From the NCBI GenBank assembly GCA_023250585.1, contig JAHFAK010000011.1, forward strand, positions 1-34,491: a stretch of DNA of 34,491 nt, read 5' to 3'. This DNA is from Deltaproteobacteria bacterium. GTDB taxonomy: Bacteria > Bdellovibrionota_F > JAHFAK01. The position numbers were made by a program, and so were the translations under genes. This document shows positions 1-6,954 of this stretch, one piece after another. The first letter of the stretch is position 1, and every line of letters starts with the position of its first letter. The notes under the pieces were generated by a model. It worked only from the letters and a program-made list of their open reading frames with translations, did not search any database and was not told the DNA's origin.

Positions 1-62
1 TTACTTAATAATTTACCTATTGATCTCCTTTGATTATTACTTATTGGCGTTGCTATTCGCAT
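1..62 (-). CDS. 5' end of an unidentified gene running off the left edge
   Basis: Reading the minus strand from 62, an ATG opens a frame of 20 codons (MRIATPISNNQRRSIGKLLS) with no stop before the window edge. A strong Shine-Dalgarno sequence (AAAGGAGGG, 67-75) lies just upstream, and behind it a good promoter (TTGCAT, 17 bp, TATAAT; 112-84). This regulatory context is the main support for a real gene. Too little protein is visible to assign a family or function. Confidence 0.5.
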   Translation of the reverse strand, partial: MRIATPISNNQRRSIGKLLS

Positions 63-83
63 AATGCCCTCCTTTCAGAGAAT

Positions 84-112
84 ATTATACTTTAGTTCCT
101 CTATGAATGCAA
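84..112 (-). promoter_or_regulatory. sigma70-type promoter of the left-edge gene
   Basis: On the minus strand, TTGCAT (112-107) and TATAAT (89-84) are separated by 17 bp. The predicted start near 77 leaves a short leader carrying the AAAGGAGGG ribosome site before the ATG at 62. Confidence 0.55.
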
Positions 113-117
113 CTTAG

Positions 118-582
118 TATGAGTACGGCGGAGAATTAGATATTGATAAGTCCAGTATTATTATTGGAGACAAAATACTACACATGTATTTCGGTACTAT
201 CAGTAATTCCGAAATTAAGAGCGACGGAACACATGATGGGATTATTATTTATTATATTCCTTATATAAATGGCGAAGAAATTATTCTTACTATCACTAAT
301 AATAATATATTTAATTTTAAAACTGCAATAAAGCTAATAACTCCTGGTGATCCTATGTTTAAGTATGAGGAGAATTGGATAGGAATCCATAATAATAACA
401 TCTATAATAATACTGACTATAATATAATGAATGAGTATTATACGGATATCGATGCTACAAATAATTATTGGGGTACTGCTGACGAAGAAGAAATTCAAGA
501 AAAAATATATGACTATCTGGACAACGACGAGTTAAGAACTGTTATCTACGATCCCTATATGACTTCACCTATTCAATTTTAA
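118..582 (+). pseudogene. C-terminal fragment of a parallel beta-helix (PbH1-type) surface protein
   Basis: The frame is open from 118, just after a TAG at 115-117. The first ATG is at 184 (132 codons) and has no Shine-Dalgarno sequence. The translation is rich in Asn, Ile and Tyr and contains WIGIHNNNIYNN, then IDATNNYWGT, then EEIQEKIYDYLDN and VIYDPYM. This order resembles the C-terminal cap of right-handed beta-helix repeat proteins (NNYWGT, then IYD, then a final DPY motif). Such proteins are normally several hundred residues with an export signal, and neither is present. The region immediately upstream is the promoter of the divergent left-edge gene, so this is most likely a 5'-truncated remnant. 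A small expressed protein from 184 cannot be excluded. Confidence 0.5.
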
Positions 583-592
583 TAGTAGATTG

Positions 593-730
593 TTATTTCG
601 AGGTAATCCGCATCTGAGAGAAGGATCTCATAATAAAGAAAACTGCAATCGTAAAGAAGATTCCAGCAAGAATGAAATTAGTGGTTTGGCTGAGTTCAAT
701 GGCTATTTCGATTGCGAGTAATCCAAAGAG
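593..730 (-). pseudogene. Displaced copy of the 3' end of the membrane pyrophosphatase gene
   Basis: This segment is a direct duplicate of 1756-1893, the last 45 codons plus stop of the intact pyrophosphatase gene. It starts in frame at the LFGLLAIEIA codons and still ends MRITSK-stop. By eye there are six differences in 138 bp, and all six are synonymous: GCC/GCT, CTC/CTT, AGA/CGA, ACC/ACG, TCG/TCA and AAA/AAG. Homology ends abruptly at 730. The copy has no start and is separated from the intact gene by the MNT/HEPN pair, so it marks the far boundary of an inserted cassette. Confidence 0.9.
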
Positions 731-759
731 GTAACGAGTTTACCTTGATAACTTTGTTG

Positions 760-789
760 TTGATTTTTACAACATATGTTGTATATAAT
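760..789 (+). promoter_or_regulatory. Promoter with embedded 16-bp palindromic operator, upstream of the wHTH-MNT gene
   Basis: TTGATT (760-765) and TATAAT (784-789) are 18 bp apart. The spacer is filled by the perfect palindrome TACAACATATGTTGTA (768-783), and half of it (TTACAACAT) recurs at 789-797 over the start codon. Transcription is predicted to start at about 796, the A of the ATG, so the message would be leaderless. The downstream gene has an N-terminal winged helix, so autorepression through this palindrome is the natural inference. Confidence 0.6.
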
Positions 790-795
790 TACAAC

Positions 796-1341
796 ATGAT
801 TGAATTGTTTTCAAAGCAAACCAGAGAAATAGTACAGCATTTAGTGAAAAATGAACACAAGGCATATTATTTACGTGAGTTAGCTGGGATTTTAGAAATT
901 GATCCGGGTAATTTATCTCGTGCTGTGAAGCCTTTAACCGAATCAGGCTTAATACAAGAAGTTGTGAAAGGAAGATTAAAGTTTTTTTCAATTAATAGAA
1001 ACCATCCTCTTTATAAGGACATTAAACGACTTATTGGTAAGACCTCCGGGATTCCCGATATGATACGAAATATTCTCAAGAAAATAGAGGGAATTGAAAA
1101 GGTATGGATTTATGGATCTTATGTATCCCATCAAATGGATGATAAAAGTGATATTGACTTATTTATTATAGGAACTGTATCTTCGCTCCGGTTGGCAACG
1201 GAGTTTAAATCGATTGAAAAAAGAATCGGGAGGGAAATTCAGTTTCACGTAATGAATCGAGATGACTATAATAAACGCATGAAAAAACACGATATATTTC
1301 TTTATGAAATGAAGAAAGCACGACAACAGATATTTCCATGA
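796..1341 (+). CDS. Winged-helix / MNT-type nucleotidyltransferase, putative antitoxin
   Basis: The protein is 181 aa from the ATG at 796. The open frame extends back to a TTG at 712, but that part overlaps the duplicated pyrophosphatase end and is unlikely to be used. Residues 1-75 form an MarR/ArsR-like winged helix (LRELAGILEIDPGNLSRAVK, then a GLIQEV wing). Residues 95-181 are a minimal nucleotidyltransferase with GSY (107-109) and SDIDLFI (118-124; D119 and D121 are the metal ligands). In the MntA/HepT type VII systems the MNT protein AMPylates a tyrosine of its HEPN partner and neutralises it. The partner gene here overlaps by four bases (ATGA). The winged helix probably binds the palindrome in the gene's own promoter. 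The family call is firm; the toxin-antitoxin role is inferred. Confidence 0.8.
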   Translation: MIELFSKQTREIVQHLVKNEHKAYYLRELAGILEIDPGNLSRAVKPLTESGLIQEVVKGRLKFFSINRNHPLYKDIKRLIGKTSGIPDMIRNILKKIEGIEKVWIYGSYVSHQMDDKSDIDLFIIGTVSSLRLATEFKSIEKRIGREIQFHVMNRDDYNKRMKKHDIFLYEMKKARQQIFP

Positions 1342-1748
1342 GTGATAAACGATTCAAAAAACATCCCTATGATCCAGGACAAGTAAAACGTTACTTCGAG
1401 GGCGCATTACGAAAACTACGAACAGCAGAAAAAATTGCTTATGATGATCGTGAAGCAGCCTATCAATTAGCTTATGAAGCTATGTTAAAAGGATCAATAG
1501 GTTTGATCATGCGTCATGGAATGCGTGTACGAAGTATCCCTGGGCATCATCTTGCTATAATAGAAATGTCTCAAAAGATAATAGGTGAAAAAATATCACC
1601 TATTATGGATCTTTTTGAATATATGCGCCGTAATAGACATTCATTTTTATATGATGATATTTCTGATATCAGTGAGCCTGAATTAAAAGAAGCGCTTGAT
1701 GTTGCTAAGAAATATTTACATATAATAAAAGAACATTTGAAACTATGA
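1338..1748 (+). CDS. HEPN-domain protein, putative toxin partner of the MNT gene
   Basis: This is a 136-aa mostly helical protein that starts inside the preceding MNT gene (ATGA overlap), which implies translational coupling. The helix pair (residues 15-55, FEGALRKLRTAEKIAYD and YQLAYEAMLKGSIGLI) and the motif region MRRNRHSFLYD (96-106) place it in the HEPN superfamily. In the RX4HXY signature, R98 and Y105 are present but the His position is F103; H101 lies two residues earlier. The Tyr targeted by AMPylation in type VII systems is therefore kept, while the RNase His is displaced or lost. The stop lies 7 bp from the convergent stop of the pyrophosphatase gene. Confidence 0.75.
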   Translation: MSDKRFKKHPYDPGQVKRYFEGALRKLRTAEKIAYDDREAAYQLAYEAMLKGSIGLIMRHGMRVRSIPGHHLAIIEMSQKIIGEKISPIMDLFEYMRRNRHSFLYDDISDISEPELKEALDVAKKYLHIIKEHLKL

Positions 1749-1755
1749 TACCTAA

Positions 1756-4146
1756 TTACTTTGACGTAATCCGCATCTGAGAGAAGGATCGCATAATAAA
1801 GAAAACTGCAATCGTAAAGAAGATTCCAGCAAGAATGAAATTAGTGGTTTGGCTAAGTTCAATAGCTATTTCGATTGCGAGTAATCCAAAGAGTGTTGTG
1901 AATTTGATAACGGGGTTAATTGCGACTGATGAAGTATCTTTAAATGGATCGCCAACGGTATCACCAACGACGCAAGCCGCATGAACATCAGTTCCTTTTT
2001 CTTTAAAATTAACTTCAACGAGTTTTTTAGCGTTATCCCATGCACCACCGGCATTGGCCATGAATATTGCTTGATAGAGACCAAACAGAGCGATTGAAAT
2101 AAGATAGCCAATAAAAAAGTACGCGTTAACGCATGCAAATGCAAGTGTGCTAAAAAAAATTGCGAGAAAGAGGTTAATCATTCCGCTTTGTGCAAACTTG
2201 GTACAGATCTCAACGACTTTTTTGCTGTCTTCGATTGATGCCTTAGTGACGCCTTCGAGCTTTATGTTTTTCTTTATGAAATCAACTGCATGATATGCGC
2301 CTGCTGTAACTGCTTGCATAGAAGCTCCGGTAAACCAATATATCATTGCTCCACCCGCAAGAAGGCCAAGCAGAAATGGTGGAAAGAGAATCGATAACTT
2401 GTCAATATTTTCTGTCAAGCCATTAGTTAAAATGACGATAATCGAAAATATCATTGTTGTAGCGCCAACAACGGCGGTACCAATTAATACTGGTTTTGAT
2501 GTGGCTTTAAAAGTATTTCCTGCTCCGTCATTGGATTCAAGATGATGTTTAGCTCGATTAAAATCAGGAGTAAATCCATAGTTTTTTTGTAGATCTTGTT
2601 TAATATTTGGCAGAGTTTCAATAAGCGATAATTCATAAATTGATTGAGCGTTGTCTGCTACCGGGCCATATGAATCAACGGCGATGGTAACGGGGCCCAT
2701 GCCAAGAAATCCAAATGCGACGAGTCCGAAGGCAAAAGTAGCTGGAGCAATCATAAGTTCGGAGAGTCCAAACGTACTGATCCACGCGGCAATTCCCATG
2801 AGAACCATAATGACAATTCCCATCCAGTAAGCGCTAAAATTACCGGTCGTCAGGCCTGAAAGAATATTGAGAGATGCTCCTCCAACTTTAGAAGAATGAT
2901 AAATGTTTTCCACATACGCAGATTCCGTAGACGTAAATCTTTTCACGAGTTCTGGAATAATTGCGCCGGCTGCAGTTCCACATGTTATAATCGAGGCAAG
3001 CTTCCACCAGAGACTTCCTGCTCCTAATTCAGGAATTAATAAATAGGAGCTGAGATAGGTGAGGGATATTGAAATAAAAGAAGTTATAAAAACAAGTGAT
3101 GTTAATGGTGTTTCAAAATTCATCTCTTGCGCATTTCCATATCGAACTTTTGCAAAGAGTTCATTGATCCAATAGGATAATCCGCTGGCAATAATCATAA
3201 CGAGTCTCATCGAGAATATCCAAACGAGAAGTTGTACTTGAAATACAGGATTCTTCACAGCCAAAAGAATAAATGATATGAGAGCAACTCCGGTAACTCC
3301 ATATGTTTCAAATCCATCAGCGGTTGGACCTACAGAATCACCTGCGTTATCTCCGGTACAATCCGCAATAACACCAGGATTACGAGCGTCGTCTTCTTTA
3401 ATGTTGAATACAATTTTCATGAGGTCTGAACCAATATCGGCGATTTTTGTAAATATTCCTCCTGCAATACGAAGCACGGATGCTCCCAACGATTCTCCAA
3501 TTGCAAAACCAATAAAACATGGCCCTGCATACGAGGGATCAATGAAAAGAAGAATAGTGAGCATAACAAAAAGTTCAATACTAATAAGAAGCATTCCAAT
3601 GCTCATTCCAGCTCTTAAGGGGATATCATACACCGGATACGGAGAACCGGTGAGGCTCATAAATGCAGAACGTGAGTTTGCAAAGGTGTTAATTCGCATG
3701 CCAAACCATGCGACTGAATAGCTGCCTGCGATTCCAATGAGACTACAGAATAATATGATTGCCACTTTTGTAGCTTCAAAATGTCTGAGCCAGCCAAAGT
3801 ACATAACCAAAATCACCCCTACAAGGGCCTCAAGAACAAGAATAAATTTTCCTTGTGTAATGAGATAGGTTTTACAGGTTGTATAAATGAGCTCAGAAAT
3901 TTCACTCATTGAAGAATGAACTTTCATATTTTTAATTCGAAAAAACTGTATAAGGCCAAAGAGAAAGCCGAATATACAGATGAGTAGTCCGCCTAAAAGA
4001 AGATTCTTTCCATTGATGTGATTCATGAACATAACGGATGTTAAATCAGGAATAATAAGATCGGCTTCAGAAGCATGCGTTATTCCGAGGAAACTACAAA
4101 AAAAGATTGCCGTAACCAGAAACTTTAATGAGAATCTTGCAACCAT
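1756..4146 (-). CDS. hppA: Membrane-bound ion-pumping pyrophosphatase
   Basis: This enzyme hydrolyses PPi to drive H+ and/or Na+ across the inner membrane. It is 796 aa from the ATG at 4146, chosen because AGAGGT (4156-4151) precedes it; an upstream in-frame ATG at 4161 lacks a ribosome site. Many membrane segments are visible. The catalytic blocks are GGIFTKIADIGSDL, DDARNPGVIADCTGDNAGDS, DGAGNTFKATSKP, and near the end GGAWDNAKK and VVGDTVGDPFKDTSS. The Lys in GNTFKAT is at the position that in the classical A/K rule points to K+ independence; this subfamily (GDSVGPTADGFETYG) may not follow that rule. The N-terminus is hydrophobic and signal-like. Its last 138 bp are duplicated at 593-730. 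Confidence 0.93.
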   Translation of the reverse strand: MVARFSLKFLVTAIFFCSFLGITHASEADLIIPDLTSVMFMNHINGKNLLLGGLLICIFGFLFGLIQFFRIKNMKVHSSMSEISELIYTTCKTYLITQGKFILVLEALVGVILVMYFGWLRHFEATKVAIILFCSLIGIAGSYSVAWFGMRINTFANSRSAFMSLTGSPYPVYDIPLRAGMSIGMLLISIELFVMLTILLFIDPSYAGPCFIGFAIGESLGASVLRIAGGIFTKIADIGSDLMKIVFNIKEDDARNPGVIADCTGDNAGDSVGPTADGFETYGVTGVALISFILLAVKNPVFQVQLLVWIFSMRLVMIIASGLSYWINELFAKVRYGNAQEMNFETPLTSLVFITSFISISLTYLSSYLLIPELGAGSLWWKLASIITCGTAAGAIIPELVKRFTSTESAYVENIYHSSKVGGASLNILSGLTTGNFSAYWMGIVIMVLMGIAAWISTFGLSELMIAPATFAFGLVAFGFLGMGPVTIAVDSYGPVADNAQSIYELSLIETLPNIKQDLQKNYGFTPDFNRAKHHLESNDGAGNTFKATSKPVLIGTAVVGATTMIFSIIVILTNGLTENIDKLSILFPPFLLGLLAGGAMIYWFTGASMQAVTAGAYHAVDFIKKNIKLEGVTKASIEDSKKVVEICTKFAQSGMINLFLAIFFSTLAFACVNAYFFIGYLISIALFGLYQAIFMANAGGAWDNAKKLVEVNFKEKGTDVHAACVVGDTVGDPFKDTSSVAINPVIKFTTLFGLLAIEIAIELSQTTNFILAGIFFTIAVFFIMRSFSQMRITSK

Positions 4147-4230
4147 AAATACCTCTTCCATTTATATTTTTAATAAACGTTTTTTAGAACACATTAAACG
4201 GTCGCTGGGTAATTTAGGTGAGGAAAAATG

Positions 4231-4257
4231 AAAAATCAAAGAAATTTTTTTTCTTTG
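4231..4257 (-). terminator. Rho-independent terminator after tRNA-Glu
   Basis: On the minus strand, CAAAGAAA, a 5-base loop and TTTCTTTG form a perfect 8-bp stem (4257-4237) followed by ATTTTT. The stem begins at the last bases of the tRNA-Glu gene, so it would end the tRNA transcript before the pyrophosphatase gene. Confidence 0.7.
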
Positions 4258-4328
4258 GTCCCAACGGGTTTCGAACCCGTGTTTCCGGCGTGAGAGGCCA
4301 GCGTCCTAGGCCACTAGACGATGGGACC
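4256..4328 (-). tRNA. tRNA-Glu (CTC)
   Basis: The cloverleaf folds on the minus strand: acceptor GGTCCCA pairs with TGGGACC, the D arm reads GTCTAGTGGCCTAGGAC, and the T arm has GGGTTCGAACCC. The anticodon loop CTCTCAC gives anticodon CTC. The discriminator is A, and the 3' CCA is not encoded. Confidence 0.93.
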
Positions 4329-4333
4329 GAATT

Positions 4334-4392
4334 TAAGTTATAAGTTAAGAAAAATTTATATTACAGTTTTTTAACTTACAACTTATAACTTA
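4334..4392 (-). other. Long AT-rich hairpin between tRNA-Gln and tRNA-Glu
   Basis: The arms TAAGTTATAAGTTAAG (from 4334) and CTTATAACTTA (to 4392) pair across a short loop, with matching A5/T6 runs inside. Together with the adjacent hairpin 4393-4435 it fills the whole spacer between the two tRNA genes. It may be a processing or attenuation structure. Confidence 0.6.
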
Positions 4393-4435
4393 GGTAAGAG
4401 AGAAAAATTTTTATAAAAAATTTCTCTCTCTTACC
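4393..4435 (-). terminator. Near-perfect 18-bp hairpin directly downstream of tRNA-Gln
   Basis: GGTAAGAGAGAAAAATTT (4393-4410) pairs with AAATTTCTCTCTCTTACC (4418-4435), with one mismatch. It starts at the 3' end of the tRNA-Gln gene. Its T-rich centre could act as a terminator or as an RNase III-type processing site. Confidence 0.55.
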
Positions 4436-4505
4436 TCTGGGCCGAGGATTCGAACCTCGACAGCTGGAGTCAGAGTCCAGAGTCCTACCATTAGACGAGC
4501 CCAGA
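4435..4505 (-). tRNA. tRNA-Gln (CTG)
   Basis: On the minus strand, acceptor TCTGGGC pairs with GCCCAGA. The anticodon stem CTGGA/TCCAG encloses loop CTCTGAC, giving anticodon CTG, and the T arm reads GAGGTTCGAATCCTC. The discriminator is G, and CCA is not encoded. Confidence 0.92.
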
Positions 4506-4510
4506 AATTA

Positions 4511-4581
4511 GTTTTAGTGGTTAGTTTTTTCATTTTCAGGATTATTCGAAAGATTTTTTTACTAAAAACTACGCACTAAAA
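4511..4581 (-). other. AT-rich hairpin between tRNA-Phe and tRNA-Gln
   Basis: TTTTAGTGGTTAGTTTTTT on one side and ACTAAAAACTACGCACTAAAA on the other form an imperfect stem of about 19 bp that covers the spacer. It follows the same design as the spacer between tRNA-Gln and tRNA-Glu but with a different sequence. Confidence 0.5.
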
Positions 4582-4590
4582 ATGAAAAAA

Positions 4591-4663
<73 letters not shown>

Positions 4664-4778
4664 ATATTAAAGAATCAATTTTTAGGTCGCTTAGCACTAA
4701 ATATAAGGCAAAACAACTACCATCGCATTTTTTTAGAGTCAATTCAAAATAGTATAAAAATGTACTGCCTAACTCACC

Positions 4779-4797
4779 CCATTAACTGAGCCATTAC
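4779..4797. repeat. 19-bp dispersed sequence, copy 1
   Basis: CCATTAACTGAGCCATTAC is identical at 9117-9135, with weaker similarity over the preceding 15 bases. It lies between divergently transcribed units (tRNA-Phe and tmRNA), as does the other copy. The rest of the 220-bp spacer 4665-4884 shows nothing else I can name. Confidence 0.6.
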
Positions 4798-4884
4798 ATA
4801 AAAATCTAATAGATAAAATTTGCTTTTTCATAAATGATTATTATTATCAATTATTGAGCATTAAGATTTTGAATATTTCAAAAG

Positions 4885-5234
4885 GGGGGTGCACCGGTTT
4901 CGACGGGATTAGGAGGATTAAAAACGCATGCCAAGGTTTCTATGCCCTTGTAAAAACATAGAAAAATGTAATTGCAAACAATTACGAATACGCACTCGCT
5001 GCTTAATTAAGCGCGACGCTTGTTGTGCCGATGCTCGCTACGTATAACAAGTGTAAACTCAGCGAACTAGTTTCAAAATTTTTCCTTAGGTTTTGAAGCA
5101 AAACTACATAAGGATCGCTTGCAGGATTACCCTGTTTGTGGGGATTCTTGTGAGTTAAATACAAATACAAACTACGCATGTAGTGCTTTTAGTCTAAATA
5201 ATTTCGGACGCGGGTTCGATTCCCGCCACCTCCA
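4885..5234 (+). ncRNA. ssrA: tmRNA (trans-translation RNA)
   Basis: The RNA rescues stalled ribosomes by acting first as tRNA-Ala and then as a short message. The 5' end GGGGGTG pairs with CACCTCC at 5227-5233 to close the acceptor stem; the discriminator is A5234 and CCA is not encoded. The conserved 5' block CACCGGTTTCGACGGG and the 3' T-arm GCGGGTTCGATTCCCGC are both present. The tag reading frame resumes at GCA (4974) and encodes ANNYEYALAA, ending in TAA at 5004-5006; the AANNYE-ALAA pattern is typical of proteolysis tags. It is a one-piece tmRNA of about 350 nt. Confidence 0.97.
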
Positions 5235-5280
5235 TCCTTTGCTCCTCAAGTTTGAGATAAACTTTCGGAGCTACGGATGG
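5232..5280 (+). other. Long interrupted hairpin at the tmRNA 3' end
   Basis: CCATCC (5232-5237) pairs with GGATGG (5275-5280), GCTCC (5241-5245) with GGAGC (5267-5271), and AAGTTT (5248-5253) with AAACTT (5259-5264), separated by small internal loops. The outer arm uses the last three bases of tmRNA. No T-run follows, so it is more likely a 3' processing structure or a repeat than a simple terminator. Confidence 0.55.
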
Positions 5281-5331
5281 CAAGCCAGTTTCTGAGGACA
5301 AAATTAATTAAAGCAAAATAGGACAAAAAAC

Positions 5332-6342
5332 ATGATGAAGAAAATAGATTTAATACCAGAACAAAAAAACAATCGCGAATTACAAAGACACGTTGTCATT
5401 TACCAAAGTTTTGACGGTAAACTGAGGTTAGAAGCTCAACTTCAAAATGAAACAATCTGGTTATCGCAATTTCAAATTGCAGAATTATTTGGTAAAGGAA
5501 GATCAACTATCACTGAACATATTCAAAAAATTTACGCTGAAGAAGAATTACAACCTACTGAAACTTCAAGAAAATTAAGTAATGTCGGAAATTCCGACAT
5601 TACTACGTTCAAGCCTACGACCTATTACAATCTTGATATGATTATTTCGGTTGGGTATCGAGTCAATTCGGCTATTGCCACGCGGTTTCGTCAATGGGCA
5701 ACACAAACTTTAAAGGAATACATTGTCAAAGGTTTTGTCATGGATGACGAACGTCTTGAAAAGAATGAACGCATCCAAAAGGCTGGTTATTTCGATGAAC
5801 TGCTCGAACGCATTCGCAAGATCAGGACTTCAGAAAAATTGTTTTATGAGAAGGTAAGATTGATTTTTTCAGAAACTAGTTACGATTATGATTCAAGATC
5901 AGATGCTGCAAAAGAATTTTATGCCACTATCCAAAATAAATTTCATTATGCTGTTACTGGTAAAACTGCCGCTGAACTTATCGTTGATCGTATCAGCGCA
6001 CAAAAGAATAATGCCGGCTTGACCGTTTTTAAGGGACATAAGCCCACAACTGATGAAGCAAAAACTGCCAAAAATTATTTGGATGAAAACGAACTTCGTC
6101 AATTATATTTGATTTCCGAACAATTTCTTTCCTTTGCCGAATTACAAATCCAACGAAAGCGAATGATGTACATGGCTAACTGGTCAGAAAAACTCGACGA
6201 TATGCTTAGACGTAATGATTTTGAAGTCCTTATGGACAAAGGCAAAGTGTCCCACAACATGATGGAAGAAAAAGTGAAGGCTGAAATGGAAAAATATCGG
6301 CAACTTCTAGAGTTGGATAAACCGAAAGAAATTACAGAATGA
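5332..6342 (+). CDS. RhuM-family (virulence RhuM-like) protein
   Basis: The 336-aa protein has the features of the RhuM family. An N-terminal region (about 22-130) includes the DNA-binding-like segment IWLSQFQIAELFGKGRSTI, followed by TTYYNLDMIISVGYRVNS and RFRQWATQTLKEYIVKGF. A long helical region lies at 135-336. The family is widespread on genomic islands and its biochemical role is not established. AGGA (5322-5325) precedes the start; the double ATG leaves 5332 or 5335 possible. It lies immediately downstream of tmRNA, a common island insertion point, and overlaps the next gene by four bases. Confidence 0.8.
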   Translation: MMKKIDLIPEQKNNRELQRHVVIYQSFDGKLRLEAQLQNETIWLSQFQIAELFGKGRSTITEHIQKIYAEEELQPTETSRKLSNVGNSDITTFKPTTYYNLDMIISVGYRVNSAIATRFRQWATQTLKEYIVKGFVMDDERLEKNERIQKAGYFDELLERIRKIRTSEKLFYEKVRLIFSETSYDYDSRSDAAKEFYATIQNKFHYAVTGKTAAELIVDRISAQKNNAGLTVFKGHKPTTDEAKTAKNYLDENELRQLYLISEQFLSFAELQIQRKRMMYMANWSEKLDDMLRRNDFEVLMDKGKVSHNMMEEKVKAEMEKYRQLLELDKPKEITE

Positions 6343-6935
6343 AAACAATGATGCTTGAAGTTATTACCACGAGAAAAATCCTTTTGCAATTCCAGAAAGA
6401 CGCTTTCACTCAGGTTGCATCAGCTCAAAAACAACAGGACTTTAATCATTTGAAGTTCAATATAATGAATTGGGCCTTTTGGTTGAGAGCAGATCTAGAG
6501 TTATTGATTCGGGCAGCGTATTGGCAGAATCTTTCGGAAACTGATATTACAGCCCGAATCCTGTATGACTCAAAAGATTTGTATGAAGTTACTTGCAAGA
6601 AGATGGAGATAAAAATTGACAATGAAAAAGTAAAAAAACTCTTCGGTGAGTTGCAAGAGATAGAGAAAAAGAGCAAAATTACACCAATTAAACCTGAAAA
6701 GAATGACGATATTATCGAAAAGCTTAGTTATCGTAAAGATGAACTGAAAGATCTATTTGGTTTTTATAAAGCATTAAGTAAGTTTTCCCATCCAGATCCA
6801 GTTTTTCTTTTTTTTCCCGAAGAAAAATCGAATCAGATTAGAATTAATTTGATGAATATTTTTAGCCGCTGTAGAGATTTACTTGATAAAGAATGGATTC
6901 TCCTTGAAGCTCATCTAAGGAAAGGTAAGGAATAA
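6339..6935 (+). CDS. Unknown protein coupled to the RhuM-like gene
   Basis: I do not recognise this 198-aa protein. Its ATG overlaps the stop of the RhuM gene (ATGA), so the two are translationally coupled. The sequence is mostly predicted helix and has no signal peptide. Features include FNIMNWAFWLRADLELLIRAAYWQNL near residue 45, a charged central stretch, and FYKALSKFSHPDPVFLF near 150. The helical build and the conserved-looking SHPDP motif loosely recall HEPN- or abortive-infection-like proteins, but no catalytic signature is clear. A RhuM plus effector module is conceivable and unproven. Confidence 0.6.
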   Translation: MKTMMLEVITTRKILLQFQKDAFTQVASAQKQQDFNHLKFNIMNWAFWLRADLELLIRAAYWQNLSETDITARILYDSKDLYEVTCKKMEIKIDNEKVKKLFGELQEIEKKSKITPIKPEKNDDIIEKLSYRKDELKDLFGFYKALSKFSHPDPVFLFFPEEKSNQIRINLMNIFSRCRDLLDKEWILLEAHLRKGKE

Positions 6936-6954
6936 AAAAGTTTTATTCCTTACC

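Noticed and set aside
712-795. TTG-initiated N-terminal extension of the wHTH-MNT protein
   Set aside because: The first 19 bases lie in the displaced pyrophosphatase end, and the promoter -10 lies downstream of that TTG, so the extension would not be transcribed from the recognised promoter.
3278-3721. 147-codon open frame opposite the pyrophosphatase gene
   Set aside because: It is antisense to a clearly real gene, has no ribosome site, and its translation resembles no known protein.
6936-6954. Possible right attachment site of a tmRNA-integrated island
   Set aside because: I looked for a second copy of the tmRNA 3' end after the RhuM module and elsewhere in the window and found none.
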